A stretch of DNA of 10,343 nucleotides from Spirochaetaceae bacterium. GTDB lineage: Bacteria > Spirochaetota > Spirochaetia > UBA9216. Each line of letters begins with the position of its first letter. The first letter of the stretch is position 1. Where the stretch lies: assembly GCA_028527945.1 (NCBI GenBank), contig JAQQAK010000137.1:1-10343 (forward strand), in the 5' to 3' direction. Made by a program: the position numbers and the translations under genes. Shown here piece by piece: positions 1 through 6,664 of this stretch. The notes under the pieces were generated by a model, which ran no database searches, had not been told where the DNA came from, and was given only the letters and a program-made list of their open reading frames with translations.

Positions 1-1
1 G

Positions 2-193
2 GAGCAGAGCTCCGAAGTATGGTTGGTTCTGCAAGGAATTGGTTTAGACGGTCAGGTTTCATACCCAACACAAAAATACTCTTTCCAAATAGAAGATTCC
101 GCAGTAGAACTGCGGGGTATTAAACCTTCCCGGCGAATAAAATATAGTCACCTACCCTTAATTTTATTTATAAATAATGATTCATCTTACTGA
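2..193 (+). CDS. Possible C-terminal end of an unknown protein (partial)
   Basis: One frame is open from the window edge to a TGA at 191-193, giving 63 residues that begin EQSSEVWLVLQGIGLDGQVS and end LPLILFINNDSSY. The first 40 residues alternate hydrophobic and polar positions like a beta-rich domain. I do not recognise a family. A second frame is also open to 123 but gives an Arg-rich, less protein-like peptide. The stop lies directly against the operator of the next gene, a natural place for an upstream gene to end. With no start and no motif this is a tentative call; it could be spurious or a decayed remnant. A 6-bp hairpin (99-104 with 110-115) lies inside it and has no T-run, so it is not a terminator. 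Confidence 0.35.
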   Translation, partial: EQSSEVWLVLQGIGLDGQVSYPTQKYSFQIEDSAVELRGIKPSRRIKYSHLPLILFINNDSSY

Positions 194-222
194 TTGACAG
201 TCAGTCGTATTAATAGTATATC
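192..222 (+). promoter_or_regulatory. Promoter with TetR-type operator upstream of the regulator gene
   Basis: A perfect -35 box TTGACA (194-199) is followed after 17 bases by a weak -10 TATATC (217-222). Over the -35 lies the imperfect palindrome GATTGA-CAG-TCAGTC (192-206), which continues as TCAGTCGTAT (201-210). The same 10-mer and nearly the same palindrome recur in front of the next gene at similar distance from its ATG. A dyad on the -35 next to a TetR gene is the usual arrangement for negative autoregulation; that role is inferred. Confidence 0.72.
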
Positions 223-238
223 TAAATCAGGAGTTTTA

Positions 239-844
239 ATGACTAGAATTTCAAAGAATCCGGAAGAGAGAAAAGATGAAATAATATCGACTGCAAGGCA
301 ACTCTTTATAAAAAAGGGCTTTAATGAAACAAAGGTAAGCGATATTGTAAAGCAAATTGGAGTTTCACAAGGCGTCTTCTATTATTATTTCTCTTCAAAG
401 GATGAAATAATAGACGCAATTGTAGATAACTATATAAACCGGCTTGTCAGTAAAGCATCAGCTATCGTAGAGCAGGACAATCTCAAACCTCTTGAGAAGC
501 TCGAAAAGATGGCAGATATTCAGTTAGTTATTAATCATCAGGAAAACAATAATATTCATGCTATCAAGGGTGTAGACATTCACGAAAAAATTTTAACCCG
601 TCTTGTTCTGGACTACGTCCCTCTTATGGCAAAAGCCTTTTGCCCAGAACCAAATAACAAACTTCTGTATCAGTTTGAAATTTTTGTAACAGCTGGAAAC
701 GTTTTATTTGACCCTGGAATTTTCAGTTGGAAAGAAGAGGAAATTAATCAAAGAATAACAACGCTTCTTTCAATTATGGAAAAAAGCTTAAATTTACAGG
801 AAGGCAGCCTATCGTTTTACAAGAGGTTGATGGGATATAGATAA
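239..844 (+). CDS. TetR/AcrR-family transcriptional regulator
   Basis: A 201-residue DNA-binding protein, a normal TetR length. Residues about 11-57 form the TetR_N helix-turn-helix domain: KDEIISTARQLFIKKGF, then TKVSDIVKQIGVSQGVFYYY as the HTH and recognition helix, followed by FSSKDEII. The rest is a helical ligand-binding and dimerisation domain that is too variable to name an inducer. The ATG at 239 is preferred because AGGAG (229-233) sits 5 bases upstream; a TTG at 194 in the same frame would lie inside the -35 box and is rejected. Two similar dyads at 192-206 and 909-923 suggest it represses both itself and the lipoprotein downstream. A hairpin with a U-rich tail follows the gene. Family assignment is secure; target and ligand are inferred or unknown. 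Confidence 0.93.
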   Translation: MTRISKNPEERKDEIISTARQLFIKKGFNETKVSDIVKQIGVSQGVFYYYFSSKDEIIDAIVDNYINRLVSKASAIVEQDNLKPLEKLEKMADIQLVINHQENNNIHAIKGVDIHEKILTRLVLDYVPLMAKAFCPEPNNKLLYQFEIFVTAGNVLFDPGIFSWKEEEINQRITTLLSIMEKSLNLQEGSLSFYKRLMGYR

Positions 845-860
845 ATCCTTATTTTACAAT

Positions 861-896
861 TTCAATTTTACATGCTCGTGAAATTGAATTATTTTT
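861..896 (+). terminator. Probable intrinsic terminator after the TetR gene
   Basis: An 11-bp stem with one G-U pair (861-871 with 878-888), a 6-base loop ATGCTC and the tail TTATTTTT. The stem is AT-rich, so its strength is uncertain. Its position 16 bases past the TetR stop and just before the next promoter fits separate transcription of the two genes. Confidence 0.55.
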
Positions 897-906
897 AGAA
901 CTTATT

Positions 907-938
907 TTGACTGACATTCAGTCGTATAGAAATATATT
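907..938 (+). promoter_or_regulatory. Promoter with second TetR-type operator
   Basis: A perfect dyad GACTGA-CAT-TCAGTC (909-923) continues as TCAGTCGTAT (918-927), identical over 10 bases to the site at 201-210. A likely -35 CTGACA (911-916), 16-base spacer and -10 TATATT (933-938) place the operator over the -35, exactly as at the first site. The shared 10-mer starts 40 bases before this gene's ATG and 38 bases before that of the TetR gene. It is probably bound by the TetR protein encoded just upstream. Confidence 0.75.
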
Positions 939-957
939 TTATATTAGAGAGGAAAAT

Positions 958-1740
958 ATGAAACAGAATAAAACTATCAGAAAAAGACCAAATCAAAGAA
1001 AAGTTTACAGCAAGGCAATTGCAATTTTATTAGTAACAATTGCCGGACTATTTTTTTTCAGCTGCGCGAGTACATCCAGTACTGTGGAGTCTGAAACAGA
1101 AACAGAAACGATAAAAACGGTGGTAAAAATGCTTATTAAAGACACAGAGACAGATGAAGAAAAACTGGAAAAGATATTCTACTTTGTAAGAGATGAGATT
1201 AAATTTGATTGGGTATATCCTCAAGATATTCCAGCTGAAGAAGTTTTAAGAAACAGAAAAGGAGTCTGCATGCAAAAAGCCAATCTACTTGTAGCAATGG
1301 CCAGAGAAGCAGGTTTTGAGGCAAGATTTCATTTTATGTATGTACATAAAAACGCTTTGGAAGATTTTTTACCCGGATATGCTTACAAAAATTGGGTAGA
1401 TCCCTTCCCTCATACATTTCCTGAAATTTATCTTAATGGTAAATGGATACCAATGGAAGCAACCTTTGATAAAGAACTTCACGATCTTTGTATAAGTAAA
1501 AAGATTAATTTTGGTAAATATGAAGATATTGTAAAAAATGTTTCCATTGAGTTTTCTCCTGAAGGAGTTATAGGACATCAGCAATATTGGGAAGCTGAAA
1601 ATTCTGAATCATTTTATGGAGAAGATTTGTCAGAGTTCACCGAATATCTTCACGCTGATGTTCCATGGTGGAAACGCGCAATGCAACCAAATATTTTCAA
1701 AAAAGCAGGTAACATAATGGAAGATTTAAGAAAAAAATAG
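958..1740 (+). CDS. Transglutaminase-like lipoprotein
   Basis: A 260-residue protein with a basic N-terminus, a hydrophobic stretch at about 20-34 and a lipobox-like FFSC with lipidation candidate Cys36, so probably a membrane-anchored lipoprotein on the outer side of the inner membrane or at the cell surface. A Ser/Thr/Glu-rich linker leads to a transglutaminase-like (papain-fold) core: the nucleophile motif GVCMQKANLLVAMAREAG has Cys104, then His152 in FPHTFPEIYLNGKWIP. In this superfamily the third residue is usually an Asp in a D-P-T motif after the W; here the aligned position is Glu167 (MEATFD), with Asp171 four residues later. Likely activity is proteolysis or amide transfer on an unknown substrate. 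The ATG at 958 has the SD AGAGAGG just upstream and is preferred over an in-frame TTG at 907 that overlaps the operator. Probably repressed by the adjacent TetR protein. Confidence 0.85.
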   Translation: MKQNKTIRKRPNQRKVYSKAIAILLVTIAGLFFFSCASTSSTVESETETETIKTVVKMLIKDTETDEEKLEKIFYFVRDEIKFDWVYPQDIPAEEVLRNRKGVCMQKANLLVAMAREAGFEARFHFMYVHKNALEDFLPGYAYKNWVDPFPHTFPEIYLNGKWIPMEATFDKELHDLCISKKINFGKYEDIVKNVSIEFSPEGVIGHQQYWEAENSESFYGEDLSEFTEYLHADVPWWKRAMQPNIFKKAGNIMEDLRKK

Positions 1741-1800
1741 TTCATATGAAAAATAAAATTCGTAGAAGGAGTTATAATCAGCAATATTATTTGCTCCCAT

Positions 1801-1829
1801 AAAAAAGCACTCCGAAATATCGGAGTGCT
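1801..1829 (-). terminator. Strong intrinsic terminator for the - strand genes
   Basis: A perfect 10-bp stem AGCACTCCGA / TCGGAGTGCT (1806-1815 with 1820-1829) with a 4-base loop. Read on the - strand it is followed by a run of six T. It lies 11 bases beyond the stop of the beta-helix fragment, so it ends that transcript and keeps it from running into the convergent lipoprotein gene. Confidence 0.88.
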
Positions 1830-1839
1830 ATAACATCAC

Positions 1840-2784
1840 TCAATTTGTTACTGCTATAGTCCAGGTTCCATCAGAGTTCTCTGTGACAGTTCCTCCGCTT
1901 ATAGAACCATCATTTGTGAATCCAGTAATAATACCATTTCCGGTAATATTCCAGGTAGCACCACTTTTTATAACAACATTAACATTATTAACACCATTCC
2001 AATTCTTCTGGTTAGTAACATGTCCTAAATAGTCAGCATTAGACCAGTCACCATCTCCAACAGAAAAGCTTTTCTTGGTGTGCTTAAACTCTCCCGCAGA
2101 TATAATACCTGTAAGAGTTGCGGAATTAGTACCATCTCCAATGGTAACAGTCATTGTAGTAGCCGCGTTGCTTCCTACATAGCCACTTGAGTTCCAGAGA
2201 TCGCCCTCATAAGTTCCATTTGTAAGATTAACATTACATTCCCAGTTGTCAGAAGTGTCATAAGAGTCACTTTTAGAAGCAGAAGTATCTGCCGCAAAAG
2301 AGCTGCTGTAACCGTCTTCTTCAGAAAAAGATTCATTAAAGGTTGGCATATGTGAATCAACAGTATGACCATAAAGTGCGTTATCAAGACCCCAGGTATC
2401 TCCTGAGACGTCTACACCTACATAGTCATCATCGTTATCTATAATTTGAACAAGAACTCCAGTTTCTGTTGATTTTACTGTAGAGTTATCAATATTGAAT
2501 TCAGAGTTAACTTTTTTTACAAGAAAAACTGCGTCTCCTGTTGTAACCTCTGTACCATCAAGAATATTTACAACATTCCAGTTTGTAGAACCATTAGCAT
2601 GACATTCAAAACCAAAATCATCTGCGTCAATAGTTGAATACACAGTTCCTGACGCATTCTCACTTTTTAGAGTATCTAATTCAGTACCACTTATACAAAC
2701 TATCTCATCAAACGAAGAAATATAATCAGATTCTCCAATACAACAATAAGCATATCTGTTAATTTTTTCTAATAATAGAAAGGA
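1840..2784 (-). pseudogene. C-terminal fragment of a beta-helix surface/adhesin-like protein
   Basis: The frame is open from just after a stop at 2785-2787 down to the stop at 1840, about 314 residues. The composition is rich in Gly, Asn, Asp, Thr and Ser with short beta-strand repeats: NVNLTNGTYEGDLWNSSGY, MTVTIGDG, ATLTGIISAG, YLGHVTNQKNWNGVNNVNVV and ATWNITGNGIITGFTNDGSI. This resembles large secreted beta-helix proteins of gut bacteria (family recalled, not searched). No signal peptide or transmembrane segment can be found at the front. The first usable start is a GTG at 2643, which would leave convincing sequence (RYAYCCIGESDYISSFDEIVCISGTELDT in two parts) untranslated. I therefore read it as a gene that lost its N-terminus, while its natural C-terminus and terminator remain. 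Alternatively the GTG, with AGGA 4 bases upstream, gives a 267-residue protein without export signal. Confidence 0.6.
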
Positions 2785-2800
2785 CTATCAAGAATATGTA

Positions 2801-3352
2801 TCAGCATAATCCTGCTGGCAAAATTACCTTTAAAATATTTACTGTTTTCTGTATTCTAAGTGAATTGTTGCCGCAGCCGCCAACATTGGCAATGCCCGCG
2901 GTATGGCTCAATAATCGTCTCACTGTTACACCGGTCTCATCAAAATCAGACTTGGGAAGCTGCCACCTCTTTAGCCGGGATTCTACGGTGGTATCAAGGC
3001 TAATAATTCCGTCTTCTACAAGCTTCATGATGCCGCATGCCGTGACCGGCTTAGAAACCGAACCAGCCTGAAAAATGGTTTCCGGTGTTACAGGGATTGT
3101 TTTCTGCTCATCTGAATATCCATAGCCCTTGAGGCAGACGATCTCTCCGTTCTGAACCAGTCCAACAGCGGCCGCGCCTACATCGTATTTGGACATATAC
3201 CGTGGAATCTTTTTATCCAGAAAGCTTATAAAATCTTCAGTATCATTATGCCTTGCGACAGGAAAATCTATTACTGTTAACAATACCGTCACCAATATTA
3301 TTGAGGCTGTCAGCAACAGATATTTATGCTTCCATATTTTTGAGTTTTTCAT
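2801..3352 (-). pseudogene. Truncated beta-lactamase-family serine hydrolase
   Basis: The ORF gives 183 residues, about half the usual length of class C beta-lactamase/penicillin-binding-protein-like hydrolases. An N-terminal membrane helix or signal anchor (YLLLTASIILVTVLLTVI, about 11-28) is followed by the hydrolase fold: VGLVQNGEIVCLKGYGYSD, the catalytic SxxK motif S98-V-S-K101 in IFQAGSVSKPVTA, and RRLLSHTAGI (146-154). Family resemblance stops near residue 160. The remaining residues to the stop look random, and the YxN and KTG/HxG motifs needed for catalysis are absent, so the product should be inactive. The ATG at 3352 is preferred to that at 3361 because AGGGAG (3362-3367) lies 9 bases before it, while it touches the earlier ATG. 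The segment 2881-3180 is 50% GC by hand count, against about 27% in a sample line of the receptor gene, which suggests foreign origin. It lies 80 bases downstream of the exporter gene with no visible terminator between. Confidence 0.75.
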
Positions 3353-3432
3353 TTTCAGCATCTCCCTAAAATGTAGTCTTCCTGAAAGAGCACAAAGAAA
3401 TGATTTTGTTTCAATCTATAAATAGGCGCTTT

Positions 3433-4059
3433 TTACTTATTACTCACCGCAAGCCCTATACCCGCGCCAATAAAGGTTCCGGCGATAATTTTATTCAAAT
3501 GCTTTCCTACAGATGTCTTAAGAAATATTGATAGAATATTCTGTCCTCCTGCCGCGTAAATCATAAAACAGCTAAAAGCTATAATGCCCCCAGTTATCAG
3601 AAATGTAAGAAACTGCGGCACATAAGCGCTATGGGGATTTATAAACTGCGGAAATATAGCAGTAAAGAATACAATGGCCTTGGGATTACCAGCAGTAACA
3701 AGAACCCCCTTTAAAAACATGTTTCTAAGCGATTCCTGTGGAGCTTCACCTCCATCAGATTCATCAAGAGTAATGAGTGGAGAACGCCAGATAGTAATTC
3801 CCATATAAATCAGGTACGCGGCGCCTATTAATTTTATTATGTTGAAAACATTCTCTGATGCCAGCAAAACGGCTCCCAGCCCGGCCATTGAGATTGCAGC
3901 CTGCAAGAGTGTTACAATAAGGTTGCCAAGAGCTGTAGCCGTTGTTCTTTTTGTGCCGTATCTCATGCCGTGGGTAAGCGCGAGCAGCATACTTGGGCCT
4001 GGAATAATTGTTGCCACAAAGATGGTTAAAAAATACATCATAAAAAAATTAAAAGACAT
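3433..4059 (-). CDS. LysE/RhtB-family amino acid exporter
   Basis: A 208-residue integral membrane protein, the standard length for LysE/RhtB/CadD-type exporters, which use the proton gradient to pump amino acids or related small molecules out of the cytoplasm. Diagnostic segments are the N-terminal IIPGPSMLLALTHGMRYG, then GAAYLIYMGITIWRSP after the third hydrophobic stretch, and GNPKAIVFFTAIFPQFI in the second half. About six hydrophobic helices are visible, split by a charged loop (LDESDGGEAPQESLRN). The start ATG has a perfect SD GGAGGA at 4068-4073. The gene leads a - strand group with the broken hydrolase, but the substrate (homoserine, threonine or other) cannot be read from the sequence. 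It appears intact. Confidence 0.92.
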   Translation of the reverse strand: MSFNFFMMYFLTIFVATIIPGPSMLLALTHGMRYGTKRTTATALGNLIVTLLQAAISMAGLGAVLLASENVFNIIKLIGAAYLIYMGITIWRSPLITLDESDGGEAPQESLRNMFLKGVLVTAGNPKAIVFFTAIFPQFINPHSAYVPQFLTFLITGGIIAFSCFMIYAAGGQNILSIFLKTSVGKHLNKIIAGTFIGAGIGLAVSNK

Positions 4060-4330
4060 TTTATTTATCCTCCAAAAGATGAACTCTTTACAGAATGTAT
4101 GCTTTTTTATTTTATTTCAAGCTGACTCTAAAAAAACTCTATCACAGTGTTTTTTAGAAGCCCTCAAAACAATCTACTCTAATCCCTTCCCACGGCGAAT
4201 AATGAATCCATGCGATAACCAAATATTCTGCGCTCCTTTATATAATTTCCCTTATTGAGTATGAGATACCTTTTTTAGGCTATACTTTTATTAAAAGAGG
4301 CTCAAAATACTTCTAATAATTATTTTTTTA

Positions 4331-4346
4331 TCAATTCAGGAATTGA
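4331..4346. repeat. Perfect 7-2-7 palindrome upstream of the receptor promoter
   Basis: TCAATTC-AG-GAATTGA is a perfect dyad ending 4 bases before the proposed -35 box at 4351. Its position suits an activator or repressor site for the receptor gene. The regulator is unknown and no second copy was noticed in the window. Confidence 0.5.
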
Positions 4347-4350
4347 AGTC

Positions 4351-4379
4351 TTTACCTGTTTTTAATCTTTCGTCATAAT
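4351..4379 (+). promoter_or_regulatory. Candidate promoter placing the transcript start at the ATG
   Basis: TTTACC (4351-4356), a 17-base spacer and CATAAT (4374-4379) form a sigma70-like promoter. The -10 ends only 7 bases before the ATG, so transcription would begin at or within a base or two of the start codon. No GGAG-like sequence precedes the ATG, which fits a leaderless mRNA. Both boxes are imperfect (4/6 and 5/6), and no sigma28 flagellar-type box was recognised. Confidence 0.4.
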
Positions 4380-4386
4380 CCGAATT

Positions 4387-6609
4387 ATGAAACAATTCTT
4401 TTTAGTTTTAATCCTTTTATTCACCTCAGCAGCCTTGTTCAGCTTAAATGTAACTAGTGACAAAGAGGTTTATACCATTGACGATTATTACTTTCTTGCT
4501 TTAGAGAGTTCGACCGGCTCAACTGTAGATACTGATATTTCAGCCTACAAAAAATGGAATGGAGGCTCATTCTCTTCAGAACTTTCAAGTCCAGGCCGCA
4601 TGATTAGTCTAAAAACAGAATTCAAGATAGATAGCTCCATTCAAGGTAGAGCTCTTGGAATTTACATCGGACCAACACAATATCCCTGTGATATTTATAT
4701 TAATGGATATCTTTTATTCCGCTCAGGACAACATGATGAAAGCTGGATATCAGGAGTCTTTCTGTCTTCAGATTTTATCCTTCCTGAAAAGGCCCTTAAT
4801 TATGGAAGTCAAAGCAATACAATTACTATAGAATTATTCCCAAATGGTTTTTCAAAAGCCTTTCCACCAATTGTAATTTCAGGACAAAGAAAAGCATCTG
4901 CTCTTGCGTTAAAAAGGAATTTTTTCAGTGTCTATCTTATAAGAGCTACAAGTTTTATTAGTCTACTTCTTTCAGGTTATTACTTGCTTCTCTTTTTTGT
5001 ATCAGGACGAAAACAGCGGCATCTTCTTTATTTTTCAATGTTATGCGCGGCCTTCTTTCTTTCGTACATGGAGATCAGTTTTTCTTCCAACGCAATAAAC
5101 GACCTTGTTATAAAAAAAATCAGTAAGATAGGATTTGCGCTTCTGCTAAGCTCCCTTACAATATTTGTTCTGGAATTTACAAAACTAAATAAAATAAAAC
5201 GCTTTGCCAGTCTGGCGGCTATTATTCCAGCTATAGCTTTTATAATAATTTTTATTATTAACCCGACACATACTGCTGTAGATTCAACACTAAGTTTGAT
5301 GTTAGGTTATTTTTTCCCTATCATAATCTTAATGAATCTGGTGTTTATAATCTATGCAGCCATAAAGCGTCGAACACCAGAAATAATAGTACTGCTCATT
5401 GCATTATTAGGTTCAATAGGCTGTGGTGTAGTTGACATTATTATAATTCTGGCCGACGCTGCCCCATTCGCGTATCTTACTCCATATGGGTTCTTACTTA
5501 TCATTCTTGCTCTTTTTCTAATTTTAACCTTCGAACAGTTAAGAGCTTCTAAAGAAAGTGAAGAGCAGGCAATTAAACTTGCAGAAAAGAATTTAATACA
5601 AAAAAAGATGATTGAAGCAGTTACTGGTTTGTCAGAAAATCTGCAGCAATCAGGACAACTATTAAGTACAAAAATATCAGAGTCATCTGAAATCATATCA
5701 GAAAACTCTGCCGCAACAGCGAATATGAATAAAACAATACGTGAACAGATCTCAAAAATAGAGACAACTCTGCCTGTTATTGAAAAGAATCTTGGAGATT
5801 CTTCTGAACGAATATTTTCTGCATTGACAAATCAGAGTGCTTACGCGGAACAGGTTCAGCAAACCTTATCTTCAGGAGTAGAACGTGTACAGACATCAAG
5901 AGAAGTCCTTTCTGAAACAAGTAATGCCTCTAAAAGCCTTAATTCTATTGCCCAGGAAAACAGAGGAGTAATAGACGAATCTGTAAATGCTCTTCAGGAA
6001 ATCCGTTCTCACTCTGAAACAATCAGAGAAGTTCTTACTGGTATAGAAGATATAACCGCGCGAACAGATCTTCTGGCAATGAATGCCTCAATTGAAGCAG
6101 CCCATGCAGGAGAAGCAGGAAAAGGTTTTGCGGTTGTTGCCGGAGAGGTTCGAAAACTATCAAGTCAGTCAAGAAAGCAGATAACAGAAAGCAACAAAAA
6201 GGTTGAGGGAATGGAATCTGCTATCGAACGTAGTGTTGATTTATCTTCACGTGTATCAGATGGTCTTTATTCAATAATTGAAGAAGTTATGAGAAGCACT
6301 AAAATGATGAACAAGATGGGAGATGAAATAGAACTGCAGCAAACAGAAACAAAAGAACTTCTACAGTCTGTAACTCATCTTATAAATGACACAATTACAA
6401 TTAAGGGATTATCAGAAGAAGGCATAAAAATTAATACTGATGTTCAACAAACACTTGAAACTTATAGAACAACCTTGCTCAGTTTTTCAGAATTGTTAGG
6501 CGAGCAAGAAAAACAAATTATGAATGTAAACGATAATATTATACAAATTGAAAAAATGTTTCAGAAAAATCTTGCTGAAATAGATAACCTGAAAAAACTT
6601 CTTGTATAA
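4387..6609 (+). CDS. 7TM-DISM methyl-accepting chemotaxis receptor
   Basis: A 740-residue sensor. Residues 1-19 are a signal peptide (FFLVLILLFTSAALFS). Residues about 50-165 form an extracytoplasmic jelly-roll domain (IYIGPTQYPCDIYINGYLLF, then a YG..SNTITIELFP motif) like 7TMR-DISMED domains, thought to bind carbohydrates or similar ligands. Seven hydrophobic helices follow from about 178 to 383 (7TMR-DISM_7TM). A long coiled coil then leads to the MCP signalling domain, whose hairpin tip is at about 554-592: ITARTDLLAMNASIEAAH and AGEAGKGFAVVAGEVRKLS, the CheA/CheW contact region. There is no HAMP domain, so the last helix runs straight into the coiled coil, and no CheR-docking pentapeptide ends the protein (NLKKLLV). 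It should pass a ligand signal to the chemotaxis kinase. No SD precedes the ATG; the start is chosen because it begins the signal peptide. It stands alone as a + strand gene with no che genes nearby. Confidence 0.9.
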   Translation: MKQFFLVLILLFTSAALFSLNVTSDKEVYTIDDYYFLALESSTGSTVDTDISAYKKWNGGSFSSELSSPGRMISLKTEFKIDSSIQGRALGIYIGPTQYPCDIYINGYLLFRSGQHDESWISGVFLSSDFILPEKALNYGSQSNTITIELFPNGFSKAFPPIVISGQRKASALALKRNFFSVYLIRATSFISLLLSGYYLLLFFVSGRKQRHLLYFSMLCAAFFLSYMEISFSSNAINDLVIKKISKIGFALLLSSLTIFVLEFTKLNKIKRFASLAAIIPAIAFIIIFIINPTHTAVDSTLSLMLGYFFPIIILMNLVFIIYAAIKRRTPEIIVLLIALLGSIGCGVVDIIIILADAAPFAYLTPYGFLLIILALFLILTFEQLRASKESEEQAIKLAEKNLIQKKMIEAVTGLSENLQQSGQLLSTKISESSEIISENSAATANMNKTIREQISKIETTLPVIEKNLGDSSERIFSALTNQSAYAEQVQQTLSSGVERVQTSREVLSETSNASKSLNSIAQENRGVIDESVNALQEIRSHSETIREVLTGIEDITARTDLLAMNASIEAAHAGEAGKGFAVVAGEVRKLSSQSRKQITESNKKVEGMESAIERSVDLSSRVSDGLYSIIEEVMRSTKMMNKMGDEIELQQTETKELLQSVTHLINDTITIKGLSEEGIKINTDVQQTLETYRTTLLSFSELLGEQEKQIMNVNDNIIQIEKMFQKNLAEIDNLKKLLV

Positions 6610-6633
6610 TATTTCACTAAAATACCTCTTGCA

Positions 6634-6664
6634 CCAGCCTTTTTTATAAAACCTAAAAGGCTGG
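6634..6664. terminator. Hairpin between convergent genes, without a clear U-tract
   Basis: A perfect 10-bp stem CCAGCCTTTT / AAAAGGCTGG (6634-6643 with 6655-6664) with an 11-base loop lies between the receptor and the phzF-like gene, overlapping the last codons of the latter. Neither strand shows a good T-run after the stem, so it may be an atypical bidirectional terminator or a 3'-end stabilising hairpin. Confidence 0.45.

Larger units (their letters stand above)
4060..4386. other. Divergent intergenic region between exporter and receptor genes
   Basis: This 327-base stretch holds the start signals of two divergent genes. I see the exporter SD near 4070, a 7-2-7 palindrome at 4331-4346 and a receptor promoter at 4351-4379. 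An AT-rich inverted repeat (CTAAAAAA near 4130, TTTTTTAG near 4150) could form a weak hairpin. No convincing small ORF, tRNA or known RNA is visible. The exporter promoter was not located with confidence. Confidence 0.6.

Noticed and set aside
99..115. CCGCAG/CTGCGG hairpin as a terminator.
   Set aside because: No T-run follows on either strand, and it lies inside a possible coding frame.
1746..1802. An 18-codon ORF (MKNKIRRRSYNQQYYLLP) after the lipoprotein gene.
   Set aside because: There is no SD before it, it is very short, and its end runs into the - strand terminator.
2796..3425. Two + strand open frames opposite the serine hydrolase.
   Set aside because: The - strand frame shows clear SxxK and HTAG motifs, so these are antisense shadows.
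3839..4258. Open frame of 139 codons on the + strand.
   Set aside because: Its first half is antisense to the well-supported LysE-type gene, it has no SD, and the rest has no recognisable motif.
4261..4300. TATACT at 4281-4286 as an alternative receptor promoter.
   Set aside because: The nearest -35-like box TTGAGT (4255-4260) is 20 bases away, too far for a standard promoter.
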